A stretch of DNA of 64,000 nucleotides from Hymenobacter sedentarius. Its GTDB lineage: Bacteria; Bacteroidota; Bacteroidia; Cytophagales; Hymenobacteraceae. Below are positions 44,415 through 54,252 of the stretch, piece after piece. Each line of letters begins with the position of its first letter. Positions within the stretch are counted from its first letter, which is position 1. The position numbers and the translations under genes were made by a program. The stretch spans positions 620,001 to 684,000 of the forward strand of contig NZ_CP013909.1 of NCBI RefSeq assembly GCF_001507645.1, written 5' to 3'. Under the pieces are notes generated by a model. The model saw only the letters and a program-made list of their open reading frames with translations, was not told where the DNA came from and ran no database searches.

Positions 44415-47400
44415 TTATGGCGTCAGCCGAAGCCGAATTCCCGCCGAATGGGCCCGAAATTCGGGTGCGTACAGGCACTGCACTTCGCTGAGCCCCCCGG
44501 AAAAATCGCCCGCCTGCGCCGCCCGCAGCCGGTATTCGAATACGTGCGTGCCGCGTGGGACTTCGCTTAAAAAGAAATTGGTGGCGGCATCGCGCGGCGA
44601 CTCATAATAGCCCAACCCGTTTTGGTAGCGGTAGCCGCTGGTTTGGGCCATGGGCTCGAGGCCGGCGGCGCGCTGGTCTTTCAGGTGCACGTATTCAAGG
44701 GCGCGGTCGGTGCGCAGCACCAGGCGCACCACCAGGGCCTCGCCCACTTTGAGCGGCGTGGTGGCGCTTATTTTTTCCAGCACCGGCCCGCCGGAAGTGT
44801 GGGTTTCGCGGTAGAGCTGGCGCTCCAGGCTGAGGGGCGAGGCAGCGGGCGTGGCCTTGTCCAGGTCTTCGAAGTACTGCCAGTAAAGGGCGCCCCAGGC
44901 CACGCCCGCATCGGCCTTCGCCACGGTCACCTTGCCCTGGGCGGGCTGCACCTCGGCGGCGGCCCAGCTGGTTTTGAAGTAGCCCGTGCCGGCCTGGGCC
45001 GGCAGGGGCGTGAGTGCCTGCCCGCCCACGGTGAGCTGCAGCGGCTGGGCGGGCGCCAGCCAGTCGGAGCCGCGTAGCAGCAGGGCGTAGCAGGCGTCGG
45101 CGGTGGCGCGGGTGCTGGGCCAGTGGTGGGTCTGCTTCTGCGTGAGCAGCCAGAGCTTCATCTCGTCCACGGCTTTTGCGTCGTTCCTGACTTCGTCGAA
45201 TGCCTCGATAAGCGTGGCCTGGGTTTCGGTGGGGGCTTCGCGCCAGTAGTAGCCGCCGCGCACTTCCTTCCAGTATATGCCCATCTCGGGCGAGTGCAGG
45301 GCGTTTTCGGCAAGGCCCCGCAGAATGTCCTGCACGGCCGGGGCGGCTTTATTGTCGCGGAATAGCGCCAGCGCGGCCTGTGCTTGCAGGTAGCGCGTCT
45401 GGCTGGGCCAGTAGCGGGCCGCCTGCTGGCGGTAGTAGGTTGCGGCGGCGCGGCCCTGGCCGGGCCCGGCCAGGTTGGGCCAGAAGCTGCGGGCGTACAG
45501 CGCCTGAATCTGCAGGTCGCCCAGATGGTTGTCGGCCAGCTTCACGCCCTTCTGGCGGCGCAGGTCGGCGTAGTCGCGGGCCAGGCCAGCATCCACGGCG
45601 CGCAGGGCGTTTTGCAAAATCTGGCTGGCCACGGGGTCGGTGCTGGCATCGAACGCGCCGAGCTTGTGCAGCTTGCCCAGCCCCGCCACGATGAGTTGGG
45701 TGATGTAGCGGTCATCGGGCATCTTTTCAAACCAGGGAAACGCGCCGCTGGGCAACTGCATGCGCAGCAGTTTCTGCAGGGCGCGGGTGGTTTCGCCCTG
45801 CAGCCGGGCGCCGTCGAACAGCTCGGTGAGGCGGGCCAGGCGCTCGGTCTCGCCCTGGGCGTCGCGCACCCAGGGGGTTTCCTGCAGCAGCAGGCTTTTG
45901 AGGTCCTGGTTTTGGGCCAGTTTGCTGGCCAGGGCGTTTTTCTGGGCCGCGGTGCCGCTTTGGGCCTGGCGCGTCCACTCCGCCAGCGTGGTTTTGAAGC
46001 GCGGGTTAGAGCGCAGAATCTGGGCCGCTATCAGGTTGGCATAGAGGCGGCTGAACACCTGTTCGGAGCACTCGTAGGGATATTCCATCAGGTAGGGCAG
46101 GCTTTGCACGGCGTACCAGGCGGGATTGGCCGTCATCTCCAGCGTGAGCCCGTAGTTGCGGCGCGTGGGGCTGCTGGTGCTGGTCAGCTTCTGCAGCTCA
46201 AACGTACGGGTACCGGGCCCCACGATGGGCAGCGGCAGGCTCTCGGTAAAAAGCAGGCGGTTGGGCAGCACCGGCAGGGTATTTTCCTCACCGTCGGAGA
46301 AGGTATTTGTCGGTTGTTGGTTGTCAGTTGTTCGCTGCTTTTTGCCCTTGGCTTTTTTGCCGTCTTTATCACTGACAACCGCCAACGAAGAACTGACAAC
46401 TACCCGGTACGTCACGGCTGCCGGGCCGAAGTCGGCGGGCAGGCTGATTTCCCAGCCCAACGCGGCGCTCTGGTGCGCGGCGGCCGCAACGCCTTGCTGG
46501 GCCGGGCCCTTCAGCAATTGGCTGGTGAGGTCCTGGCCGGTGGCCGCGTCGAGCAGGAACAGCTGGGCGGTACCACTAGTGGCGTGGTCGGTCAGGTTCG
46601 AGAACTTGGCGGGGAAGGTGAACGTGTCGCCCTGCCGGAAGAAGCGCGGCGCGTTGGGCGTAATTTGCACTTGCTTTTGGGTGACGAGCTGCCGGGCCAG
46701 CTGGCCGCTGTGCAGGTTTCGGTCGTGGGCCAGGGCCAGCAGCTGCCAGCGCGTCACAGCTCCCGGCATCTGAAATTCAAGCACGATGTCGCCATTTTTG
46801 TCGGTGCGCAGGGCCGGCTGCCAGAAGGCCGTTTCGCGGAAATCGGTACGGGTGGGCACGGTGGAAAGGTCCGGTGCGGGCCGGGGGGTGGCCGTTGAGA
46901 TGGCGGTTGCGTCGGCCGCTTGCTGTTGGGCGCCATAGCCCACCACTACTTCGTTCAGCTGCTGGCCCTCCCCTGCCATGGCGGCCATGGCGGGCGCTGC
47001 AGCGGCCTTTCTGCGCATCATTTCAGGGGCGACTCTGCTGGCGGCCCCGCGTATCCTTATCCCAGACGCTCTTCCCGCCAGTGCGTTCCCCGGGACCCCC
47101 TTCCAGGTGTTCAACCGGGGATAATTCACGTCGGATAGTGCCGGCATTCGGGCGGCGGGCGGCGGCAGGACCATAGGAATTAGCGGCCGGCCCAAGGCGT
47201 ACTGCAGCCATTGAAACCGCGGCGGAAGATACCCGCCCCCCGCGTTCAGCTCCATAAACCCGTGGGGCCGGAACACGTCCAGGCTTTGGTCGTAGAGCGT
47301 GGCCAGCAGCTCGGCATTCGCGGCTTTGCCGTTGGCCTGGCGAATGGCGACGCGCCAGGTTTCCTGCTGGCCCGGCTGCAGCTTGTCGCGAAAAGTGCTG

Positions 47401-50400
47401 ATGCTGAGCTGCAGCGGCTGCGGCTTTTCGGCTACCTGCACGGTGGCATCGTGGCGGTACAGGTGGTTGTCGCGCACCTGCATAGTGTGGATGTAGAGCG
47501 GGCCGCCGGCCTTGGCAGGCCCGCTGTCCAGGGTCAGGCGGCGCTGCTCGTGGGCGTTCAGCGTCAGCCACTCCTGCCGCAGCAGCTGGCCGTCGCGCTC
47601 TACCTCCAGCAGCAGTCGCGCGCCGGCTTCGCTGCTGCCCAGCAGCACGGTGGCGGGCTGGCCGGGCGCCACGGTGTCGGCCAGCGCCACAAACCAGTCG
47701 GGCGTAGCAAAGGGCAGTTCGCGGGCCTGCGAATTGTAGAGCGTAAAATCCAGCTGCGCCCGCGCCGAGTCGGCGCCGGCGGCCAGGGCTTCGAGGCGGT
47801 AGCGGCCGGGGGGCACGTCACCGAGGAGGGCGGCCACGTCGAGCCGGGAGCTGGCTTTGGTATCGAAGGGCTGGGTTTTGACCAACGTGGGCGGCGCTTC
47901 GTTGTCCGGGGTTTCGGGCGCTGGGCCGGGCACGCCGGGCGGGTTGGGGCGGAAGCGGCGGGCCAGCAGGCGCAGGGTGCCCGCGGCCGGTAAGGGCTCG
48001 CCCGTGGCGTTGGTGCTCAGCAGTGTGAAGAGGGGCAGCTGCTGCTTGTCGGCCAGCGCGGGGCCGGTCAGACTGAGGTTGAGCGGGTTGTGGCCGATGA
48101 CCACGCCGCGGGTGCCGGTGCGGGTTTCGCCCGCGGCGTCGGTCACGTCGGCCGTGATTTCGAAGAGGTAGCCCGGCTCCCAACCTTTCCAGCCCCGCGC
48201 CCGGGGCACCAGCGGCGGCGTAAACCGGATGCTGAAGCGGCCCTCGGCATCGGTAGTGGTAGTGCCGTGGGCTATTTCCTGGGTGCTGCCGCGGCCAGGC
48301 AGAAAGCTGCCGCGCGGGCCGCCAAAGGCGAACATCGGCCACAGCTCCCGCCGCGTCACGCGGTAGCTCACCGCGGCGCCGTCGGTGGGCTGCCCGGCGT
48401 AGGCTTGGGCCCGGCCGCCCACGGCAAGCGGCTGGCCCATCTGCGGCTGGCCGGCCACCGGGTCGAGGGTAACCAGGAAGGTGGGGCGCTTGTAGTCTTC
48501 CACCGCAAAGCCTAGGCGGCCATCGTCGGCACTCAAGTTGAACTCCCCGTTCATCAGCCCGGTGGGCAACACAAACGAGCCGTGAAACGAGCCGAACTCA
48601 TTCGTGACAAAGGACAGGCTTTGCACGGTTTGGCTGTTCACATCCATCAGGTCCACTTTCTGATTTTCCTGGGTTAGCAGCCGGGCCTTGCCGCCCAGGC
48701 GCTCCACCAAGATGCCCTTAAAATAGACGGTCTGACCGGGCCGGTAAATGGCGCGGTCGGTGAAGAGAAAGCAGGTGGCTTCGGCCTCGGCATCGCCGTC
48801 GGGCTGCTGGTAATACCCGGCCAGGTTGAGCAGGGCCAGCGTATCGGTGCCCCGCCATATGGCGGCTTCGGTGAGTTGCTCGGCGGGCTCGTTGTGGGCT
48901 ACTTCGGCCGGGGCCGGCAGCTCGGCAATGCCCGCGGCATTTGTCTGCTGCGTAGCGCTCTGGCGGGTCACCCACTGGCGGCGGGCGGGGTCGTAGCGGC
49001 GGTAGGTGGCCCGGGCCGACACGCCGGCCAGGGGCACTCCGCTTTGGCGCTGCAGTACCAGCAGCTGCAGCTTCCTGGAGTTGGGCAGCTGGCGGCTCAC
49101 CGCGCTTAGCTCGCTGGCGCCCAGCAGGGCGTAGCTGGTGGCGGTGCCCGCGCCTTCGGCCAGGGGGTTCTTCGCCTGGTTGCTGACGATGAGCAGGTAC
49201 TGGCCCACGGGCAAGGCGGGCCCCGCCACGGCCACCTTCTGCTCTTGGTAGTTCAGCGGGTGCGCGGGCAGGGCGGCCGTCCACGAGGCAGCCGGCGTTG
49301 TTTTCAGCACCTGCGCGTAGCGCTGGGCGACCGGCCGGTTTCGCGCATCGAATTGCTCGAATTCCCGCTTTTGCTTCGGCGTAATGCGGTAGGCCCAGGC
49401 GTGCAGTTCTGTCACGTTGCGGGCCACCACGTCTAGCCGCCAGGGCTGGTTGGGCACCACCGTTACGTCGGCCGCCGAAAACGTCAGCTCCGGGCGCTCA
49501 ATCTGCTCGCGCAGCTGCCGTGCCCGGGCCGCGCCGCGCGATTTCGGAAACCGCGCCTCCGCCTCCCGCGCTAGCTTCACGGCGGCCACGGCATCGGTTT
49601 CGCGGCGCAGCTCGACCCGGCGAGCCATAAATTCGGTGCTGATGGGCAGGCTCCGATACGTTTCGGCTAGCCGCACCAAGGCCGGCTCGTACTCCCGGGC
49701 CAGGTCGGTGTTTTGAGTGAGGCCGCGCAGGTAGTCGATGCGGGTCAGGTCCACGTCGGCCAGCGCCGCCAGGTTCGCCGGGGTCGTACCCGGGAGGGTC
49801 GTACTTGGTTGAGTTAACTGCAGGCGCGAGGCGGTGAGGCGCTGCAGCAGGTGCAGCGCGTGCAGCTGCCCATTCAGCGAGTCGGCATCGGGGGCCAGCA
49901 GGCGCAGGGATGCAAACTCGGCCGCCGAGCCAAAAAGCTTGGGCTCGGTGGGCTGAAACTGCTGCTCGGGCCGAGTGATGTACAGCTCCTGGTTCTTGAG
50001 CCCCTCAATGGCGCGCTGGGCCAGCAAATCATACAGCGTGGGGCGCAGGGCCCGGCCTTCGGCGTCGCCGTCCACGGCCAGGTCGCCCAGGGCCGCCAGC
50101 GTGGTCTTGAGCTGTTTTTGCGGCTCGTCTTCCACCGACTGGTAGTAGTGGCGCACGATGGCGGCGCCCAGCTTGCCCATGTCCCAGGTGGCCAGCCCGG
50201 TGCCGCCGTCGGTGGCGGTTCCCGGGCCGCGGGTGGCGGCCGCGCCGGGCGTGCGCTGGTAGAGGCGGTAGCGGTTCTGGTTTAAGTAGGTGGTGTACAG
50301 CTCGGCCAGCAGCGAGTGCAGAATGGGGCGGGCGGGGAAGGTGGCCGTGCGCAGTTCCTGCTCCAGCAGCGCGATAGCCTTCTCGGTGTCGTCTTCCTCC

Positions 50401-50642
50401 TTGGCCTGCAGCAGGCGGGTTTTGTAGAGCAGGGCCCGCACGTAGGCCGGGGTGTTCTGCTCCTGGCGGGCTTGCTGGTAGATGGCCTCCACGAGCGGCG
50501 CGGCCGTGGCAGTTTGGTTTTTGGCCAGCAGCGCGTCAATCTTCCGCCAACGGGCCGCGTACGGGTCGGGGGGCCGGGGCGTGGCCGAGTCGGTGCTGAA
50601 AACCATGGTCATCAACAGGCAGGCAAAGAGAAACAGGCGCAT
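44415..50642 (-). CDS. Giant alpha-2-macroglobulin family protein
   Basis: A 2,075-residue exported protein. A signal peptide (MRLFLFACLLMTMVFS) is followed by a helical, TPR-like region (to about 380), macroglobulin MG domains including MG2 (FTDRAIYRPGQTVYFKG, about 640), then the bait/A2M region (FWQPALRTDKNGDIVLEFQMPG, about 1280) and the thioester domain with YPYECSEQ (Cys about 1523), where Cys and Gln can form the covalent trap. A C-terminal receptor-like domain ends the protein. The bacterial family traps invading proteases in the periplasm. Oddities: SusC-plug-like motifs (GIRIRGAAS, LNEVVVGYG; about 1190-1240) and an in-frame insertion of an intergenic-type repeat at 46314-46401. No pbpC partner is adjacent. 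Confidence 0.9.
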   Translation of the reverse strand: MRLFLFACLLMTMVFSTDSATPRPPDPYAARWRKIDALLAKNQTATAAPLVEAIYQQARQEQNTPAYVRALLYKTRLLQAKEEDDTEKAIALLEQELRTATFPARPILHSLLAELYTTYLNQNRYRLYQRTPGAAATRGPGTATDGGTGLATWDMGKLGAAIVRHYYQSVEDEPQKQLKTTLAALGDLAVDGDAEGRALRPTLYDLLAQRAIEGLKNQELYITRPEQQFQPTEPKLFGSAAEFASLRLLAPDADSLNGQLHALHLLQRLTASRLQLTQPSTTLPGTTPANLAALADVDLTRIDYLRGLTQNTDLAREYEPALVRLAETYRSLPISTEFMARRVELRRETDAVAAVKLAREAEARFPKSRGAARARQLREQIERPELTFSAADVTVVPNQPWRLDVVARNVTELHAWAYRITPKQKREFEQFDARNRPVAQRYAQVLKTTPAASWTAALPAHPLNYQEQKVAVAGPALPVGQYLLIVSNQAKNPLAEGAGTATSYALLGASELSAVSRQLPNSRKLQLLVLQRQSGVPLAGVSARATYRRYDPARRQWVTRQSATQQTNAAGIAELPAPAEVAHNEPAEQLTEAAIWRGTDTLALLNLAGYYQQPDGDAEAEATCFLFTDRAIYRPGQTVYFKGILVERLGGKARLLTQENQKVDLMDVNSQTVQSLSFVTNEFGSFHGSFVLPTGLMNGEFNLSADDGRLGFAVEDYKRPTFLVTLDPVAGQPQMGQPLAVGGRAQAYAGQPTDGAAVSYRVTRRELWPMFAFGGPRGSFLPGRGSTQEIAHGTTTTDAEGRFSIRFTPPLVPRARGWKGWEPGYLFEITADVTDAAGETRTGTRGVVIGHNPLNLSLTGPALADKQQLPLFTLLSTNATGEPLPAAGTLRLLARRFRPNPPGVPGPAPETPDNEAPPTLVKTQPFDTKASSRLDVAALLGDVPPGRYRLEALAAGADSARAQLDFTLYNSQARELPFATPDWFVALADTVAPGQPATVLLGSSEAGARLLLEVERDGQLLRQEWLTLNAHEQRRLTLDSGPAKAGGPLYIHTMQVRDNHLYRHDATVQVAEKPQPLQLSISTFRDKLQPGQQETWRVAIRQANGKAANAELLATLYDQSLDVFRPHGFMELNAGGGYLPPRFQWLQYALGRPLIPMVLPPPAARMPALSDVNYPRLNTWKGVPGNALAGRASGIRIRGAASRVAPEMMRRKAAAAPAMAAMAGEGQQLNEVVVGYGAQQQAADATAISTATPRPAPDLSTVPTRTDFRETAFWQPALRTDKNGDIVLEFQMPGAVTRWQLLALAHDRNLHSGQLARQLVTQKQVQITPNAPRFFRQGDTFTFPAKFSNLTDHATSGTAQLFLLDAATGQDLTSQLLKGPAQQGVAAAAHQSAALGWEISLPADFGPAAVTYRVVVSSSLAVVSDKDGKKAKGKKQRTTDNQQPTNTFSDGEENTLPVLPNRLLFTESLPLPIVGPGTRTFELQKLTSTSSPTRRNYGLTLEMTANPAWYAVQSLPYLMEYPYECSEQVFSRLYANLIAAQILRSNPRFKTTLAEWTRQAQSGTAAQKNALASKLAQNQDLKSLLLQETPWVRDAQGETERLARLTELFDGARLQGETTRALQKLLRMQLPSGAFPWFEKMPDDRYITQLIVAGLGKLHKLGAFDASTDPVASQILQNALRAVDAGLARDYADLRRQKGVKLADNHLGDLQIQALYARSFWPNLAGPGQGRAAATYYRQQAARYWPSQTRYLQAQAALALFRDNKAAPAVQDILRGLAENALHSPEMGIYWKEVRGGYYWREAPTETQATLIEAFDEVRNDAKAVDEMKLWLLTQKQTHHWPSTRATADACYALLLRGSDWLAPAQPLQLTVGGQALTPLPAQAGTGYFKTSWAAAEVQPAQGKVTVAKADAGVAWGALYWQYFEDLDKATPAASPLSLERQLYRETHTSGGPVLEKISATTPLKVGEALVVRLVLRTDRALEYVHLKDQRAAGLEPMAQTSGYRYQNGLGYYESPRDAATNFFLSEVPRGTHVFEYRLRAAQAGDFSGGLSEVQCLYAPEFRAHSAGIRLRLTP
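46314..46401. repeat. Intergenic-type inverted repeat inside the macroglobulin gene
   Basis: Arms gttgtcagttgttcg (46320-46334) and cgaagaactgacaac (46386-46400) pair at 14 of 15 positions. The enclosed sequence is A/T-rich and encodes a hydrophilic Lys/Gly/Gln/Thr stretch unlike the rest of the protein, keeping the frame open. Confidence 0.6.
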
Positions 50643-50869
50643 GGGTGGGGCACGGAACTAGGTTGGCGACTTAAAGATGCCGGCCCGGCTTTTATTGCAC
50701 ACCCACCTTCCGTATTGTTGCGCCTAGTGGCTCGCTTAAATCGTAGCCAGCTCAATATCAGCCACTCATTTGCCCAAAAAGGCGCCAGTAAAAAACAGCT
50801 CAACGGGCAGCGCAACCTCGACCACAAAGGCTACCGGCGCGTTTTACCAAGCCCAGCCCTAACCTGTAA

Positions 50870-51466
50870 TTAAGCCGCTGAAAACTTGGAGCTAACCGTA
50901 TTGCCGGCGAGCACCGCTTCGGCCTGGGCCACGTGCCGCTGAATGTGCACCACCAGAAACTCCAGCTGGTCGGCCAGGCGCAGCAGCAAGGGGGGAAACA
51001 CGGCGTTGGGAATGAGCACGGCGTTGGCGTTGACCTGCCGGGCCAGCAGCACCAGGCGCAGCAGTTCGTCGATTTGGCGGCTGAACACTTCCGCGACCGT
51101 GCGGGGCAGGCGGGTGCCGGTGGGGGCGTAGCGCTGGGGCGTGGTGTAGGATTTTTCGCTGGCCGGCGTGCGCATGGCGTTGATAAACCGCCCGCCAAAA
51201 AACCCTTGCTTCACCGTGGCCGTGGGCTTCGAGCCCCGGGCCTGGGCCTTGGCAATGCGGCGCGCAATGCTTGGCAGGTAGTAGCCGCCCACAATGTTGA
51301 GGTGCTCCAGGCACTGCCCGGCACTCCAGCGACTTGGCCCCGGCCTACGGTTCAGGTCTTCGGCGCTCAGGGGGCGGAAACGCTGTTGCGCCACCACCCG
51401 CAACACCAGCAGGTCGTTGGTCAGTTGGTCAAAGAATTCAGCGGTGGCACGGACGACAGCAGGCAT
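50870..51466 (-). CDS. DinB-family protein
   Basis: A 198-residue four-helix-bundle protein. Metal-binding histidines are placed as in DinB/YfiT: QCLEHLNIVGGYY (near residue 53) and VVHIQRHVAQAEAV near the C-terminus, with SRWSAGQ as a typical preceding turn. The ATG complementary to 51464-51466 starts at the conserved N-terminus; the frame is open further upstream but without family support. It is unrelated in close sequence to the DinB-like protein at 36599. Its substrate is unknown. Confidence 0.82.
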   Translation of the reverse strand: MPAVVRATAEFFDQLTNDLLVLRVVAQQRFRPLSAEDLNRRPGPSRWSAGQCLEHLNIVGGYYLPSIARRIAKAQARGSKPTATVKQGFFGGRFINAMRTPASEKSYTTPQRYAPTGTRLPRTVAEVFSRQIDELLRLVLLARQVNANAVLIPNAVFPPLLLRLADQLEFLVVHIQRHVAQAEAVLAGNTVSSKFSAA

Positions 51467-51799
51467 GGTCGCGGGGATTAACAAGCCGTAAACATACAAT
51501 TTAGCAAATGATTCCGAATTCTTAAACCCCTCACGATGGGCCGCTGAGCTCGTCATTTGGCCCCGGGCCGGTCCCGGGCTGCGTGGTAAAACAATAATTT
51601 TTGAATTGTAGTGCAATTGTAGTGCACTGGCAGCCTTGCTAAAACCCGCGTTTTGCACGGCCTGGGCCCAGGCAGTGCTCAACCGTAGGGAGCCGGCGAA
51701 AGTGGGGTGCCCCTTTTTTGAATTATTTTCGCGGGAGCGATGCTTGGCAGGCCATACGGCTTGCCAATTTTTCTGGCAGCGCTCCTTACCCCCTCCCCT

Positions 51800-54175
51800 A
51801 TGGTCATTTTTAGCTCACTGCTCTCCGCCCTCCCCCCGCGCCGGCTGGTTGCTCTGTTAGGACTCGGGTTGCTCCCTTCGGCAGCCACCTGGGCCCAAAC
51901 CACGAACTCGGGCACCGACAAATTTGCGCAGCTCGAAACCGTGCTGCCCACGCCCAACACCTACCGCACAGCCAGCGGCGCGCCTGGCAAAGACTACTGG
52001 CAGCAGCGCGCCGACTATGACATCAAGGTGTCGCTCGACGACGCCAAGCAGGCCATCACGGGCCGCGAGACCATCACCTACACCAACCGTTCGCCTGACA
52101 CGCTGCCGTACCTGTGGGTGCAGCTCGACCAGAACGTGCTGGCCAAAAACTCCATCACGGCGACCACGGAAGTGAGCCAGCTGCAGGATAAAATGTCGTT
52201 CGCTGCCTTGGATGCCTTGTTGTCGGACTTCGACGGCGGCTTCAAGATTGAGAGCGTGACCGGCAAAGACGGCAAGGCCCTGAAGACGGTGACGAACTAC
52301 ACCATGATGCGCGTGGACCTGCCCGCGCCCCTGCGCCCCGGCCAGTCCTTCGCCTTCAACGTGAAATGGCACTACAATGTCAACGGCAAGCAGCCCCGCC
52401 GGAATGGCTACGAGTATTTCCCGGAGGACAAAAACTACCTCTATGAAATTGCCCAATGGTACCCGCGCATGGCCGTGTACTCCGACAACCAGGGCTGGCA
52501 GCACAAGCAGTTCTTGGGCAGTGGCGAATTCACCTTGCCCTTCGGGGATTACAAGGTGAGCATCACCGCTCCCGCCGACCACATCGTCGGTGCTACCGGC
52601 ACGCTCCAGAATGCTTCGCAGGTGCTCACGGCTACGCAGCAGAAACGCTTCGAGCAGGCCAAAACCGCCAAAAAGCCCGTGCTCATCGTGAGCCAGGAGG
52701 AGGCTGTAAAAGCCGAAGGCAGCCGCGCTACTGCTACCAAAACCTGGAGCTTCGCCGCCAAAAACGTGCGCGACTTTGCCTGGGTTAGCTCGCGCAAGTT
52801 CATCTGGGACGCCATGCAAATCAAGCAGGACGGCAAGCCCGTGATGTGCATGTCGTACTACCCCAAAGAAGGCAATCCGCTCTGGGGCAAGTACTCCACC
52901 GAAGTGGTGGCCCACACCATCAAGACCTATTCAAAGCATACCATCCCGTACGAGTACCCCGTCGCCATCTCGGTGCACGGCCCCATCTTCGGCATGGAGT
53001 ACCCGATGATATGCTTCAATGGCGGGCGCCCGGAGAAGGACGGCACCTACTCGGCCCAGACCAAGTATGCCATGATTGGGGTAATTATCCACGAAGTGGG
53101 GCACAACTTCTTCCCGATGATTGTGAACTCCGACGAGCGGCAGTGGTCGTGGATGGATGAGGGCCTGAATAGCTTTATGCAGTACCTGACTGAGCAGGAA
53201 TGGGAACGCAACTACCCCTCGCGCCGCGGCGAGCCCGCCAACATCGTGGAGTACATGCGAACGGATAAAAGCCTGCAAACGCCGATTATGACCAATTCGG
53301 AATCGGTGCTGCAGTTCGGCAACAATGCCTACGCCAAGCCCGCCACGGCGCTGAACATCCTGCGCGAGACGGTGATGGGTCGGGAGCTGTTCGACCACGC
53401 CTTCAAGACCTACGCCCAGCGCTGGGCCTATAAGCACCCCACGCCGGCCGACTTCTTCCGCACCATGGAAGACGCCTCGGCCGTGGACCTGGACTGGTTC
53501 TGGCGCGGCTGGTTTTACACCACCGACTATACCGACCTCGCCCTGGAATCGGTGAAGGCTTACAACGTGAACACCAAAAACCCAGCGGTGGAAAACCAAC
53601 GCCTGCAACAGCTGCAAGCGGCGGCCCCGGCTTCTATCTCGGCCCAGCGCAACGCCACCGAACTCAAGAGCACGCTCGTCGACGAAAAACCCGAGCTCAA
53701 GGACTTCTACAACCAGTATAATCCCCTGGCCGTGACGCCGGCCGACCAGCAGCGCTACACCTCTTACCTGGGCTCGCTCAGCGAAGAGCAGCGCCAGCGC
53801 CTCGGCGACAACCAGAATTTCTACGAGCTGAGTTTGCGCAACGTCGGGGGCTTGGTAATGCCCGTGATTGTGCAGCTCACCTACGCCGATAACTCGACCG
53901 AAATCCAGACCATCCCGGCCGAAATCTGGCGCAAGAACAACGCGCAGGTGAGCAAGGTGATTGTGACCAAAAAGCCGGTCATCAGCTTCGTGCTCGACCC
54001 CTTTCAGCAGACTGCCGACACGGATTTGAGCAACAACGCCTTCCCTCGTCAGCCCGCTGCCTCGCGCTTCGAGCTCTTCCAGCAGCAGCAGCAGGCCCAG
54101 CCCAACCCCATGCAGCAGGCCGCGCCCAAAGCCAATGCGCAGAAGCCGGAAAGCTCCACCGGAGGCTCAAAATAG
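51800..54175 (+). CDS. M1-family metallopeptidase, exported
   Basis: A 791-residue gluzincin aminopeptidase-like protein. ATG 51800 gives a signal peptide (LVALLGLGLLPSAATWAQ). The N-terminal beta-domain (YDIKVSLDDAKQAITGRETI ... YLWVQLDQNVL) leads to the catalytic domain with HEVGHNFFP (His431, Glu432, His435) and the third ligand Glu454 in WMDEGLN. The GAMEN exopeptidase loop is replaced by a different sequence (FGMEYPMICFNGG), as in other Bacteroidota members. The C-terminus is Gln/Pro-rich and disordered. The catalytic metal site looks intact. Probably periplasmic or surface peptide degradation. Confidence 0.9.
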   Translation: MVIFSSLLSALPPRRLVALLGLGLLPSAATWAQTTNSGTDKFAQLETVLPTPNTYRTASGAPGKDYWQQRADYDIKVSLDDAKQAITGRETITYTNRSPDTLPYLWVQLDQNVLAKNSITATTEVSQLQDKMSFAALDALLSDFDGGFKIESVTGKDGKALKTVTNYTMMRVDLPAPLRPGQSFAFNVKWHYNVNGKQPRRNGYEYFPEDKNYLYEIAQWYPRMAVYSDNQGWQHKQFLGSGEFTLPFGDYKVSITAPADHIVGATGTLQNASQVLTATQQKRFEQAKTAKKPVLIVSQEEAVKAEGSRATATKTWSFAAKNVRDFAWVSSRKFIWDAMQIKQDGKPVMCMSYYPKEGNPLWGKYSTEVVAHTIKTYSKHTIPYEYPVAISVHGPIFGMEYPMICFNGGRPEKDGTYSAQTKYAMIGVIIHEVGHNFFPMIVNSDERQWSWMDEGLNSFMQYLTEQEWERNYPSRRGEPANIVEYMRTDKSLQTPIMTNSESVLQFGNNAYAKPATALNILRETVMGRELFDHAFKTYAQRWAYKHPTPADFFRTMEDASAVDLDWFWRGWFYTTDYTDLALESVKAYNVNTKNPAVENQRLQQLQAAAPASISAQRNATELKSTLVDEKPELKDFYNQYNPLAVTPADQQRYTSYLGSLSEEQRQRLGDNQNFYELSLRNVGGLVMPVIVQLTYADNSTEIQTIPAEIWRKNNAQVSKVIVTKKPVISFVLDPFQQTADTDLSNNAFPRQPAASRFELFQQQQQAQPNPMQQAAPKANAQKPESSTGGSK

Positions 54176-54184
54176 CTACGAATT

Positions 54185-54239
54185 TCAGCTCAATAAAAAA
54201 AGCCCGCCGAATATCCGGCGGGCTTTTTTATTGAGCTGA
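54185..54239. terminator. Bidirectional terminator between converging genes
   Basis: Long stem: tcagctcaataaaaaaagcc... (54185-54209) with its complement (54216-54239). T and A runs flank the GC core, so it serves both the M1 gene and the converging gene at 54253. The outer ten bases are the recurrent TCAGCTCAAT word and its complement. Confidence 0.9.
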
Positions 54240-54252
54240 TTTGATAGACGCT

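Noticed and set aside
45384..46898. A 504-codon plus-strand frame under the macroglobulin gene
   Set aside because: Antisense to recognised thioester and A2M domains; no motif in the translation.
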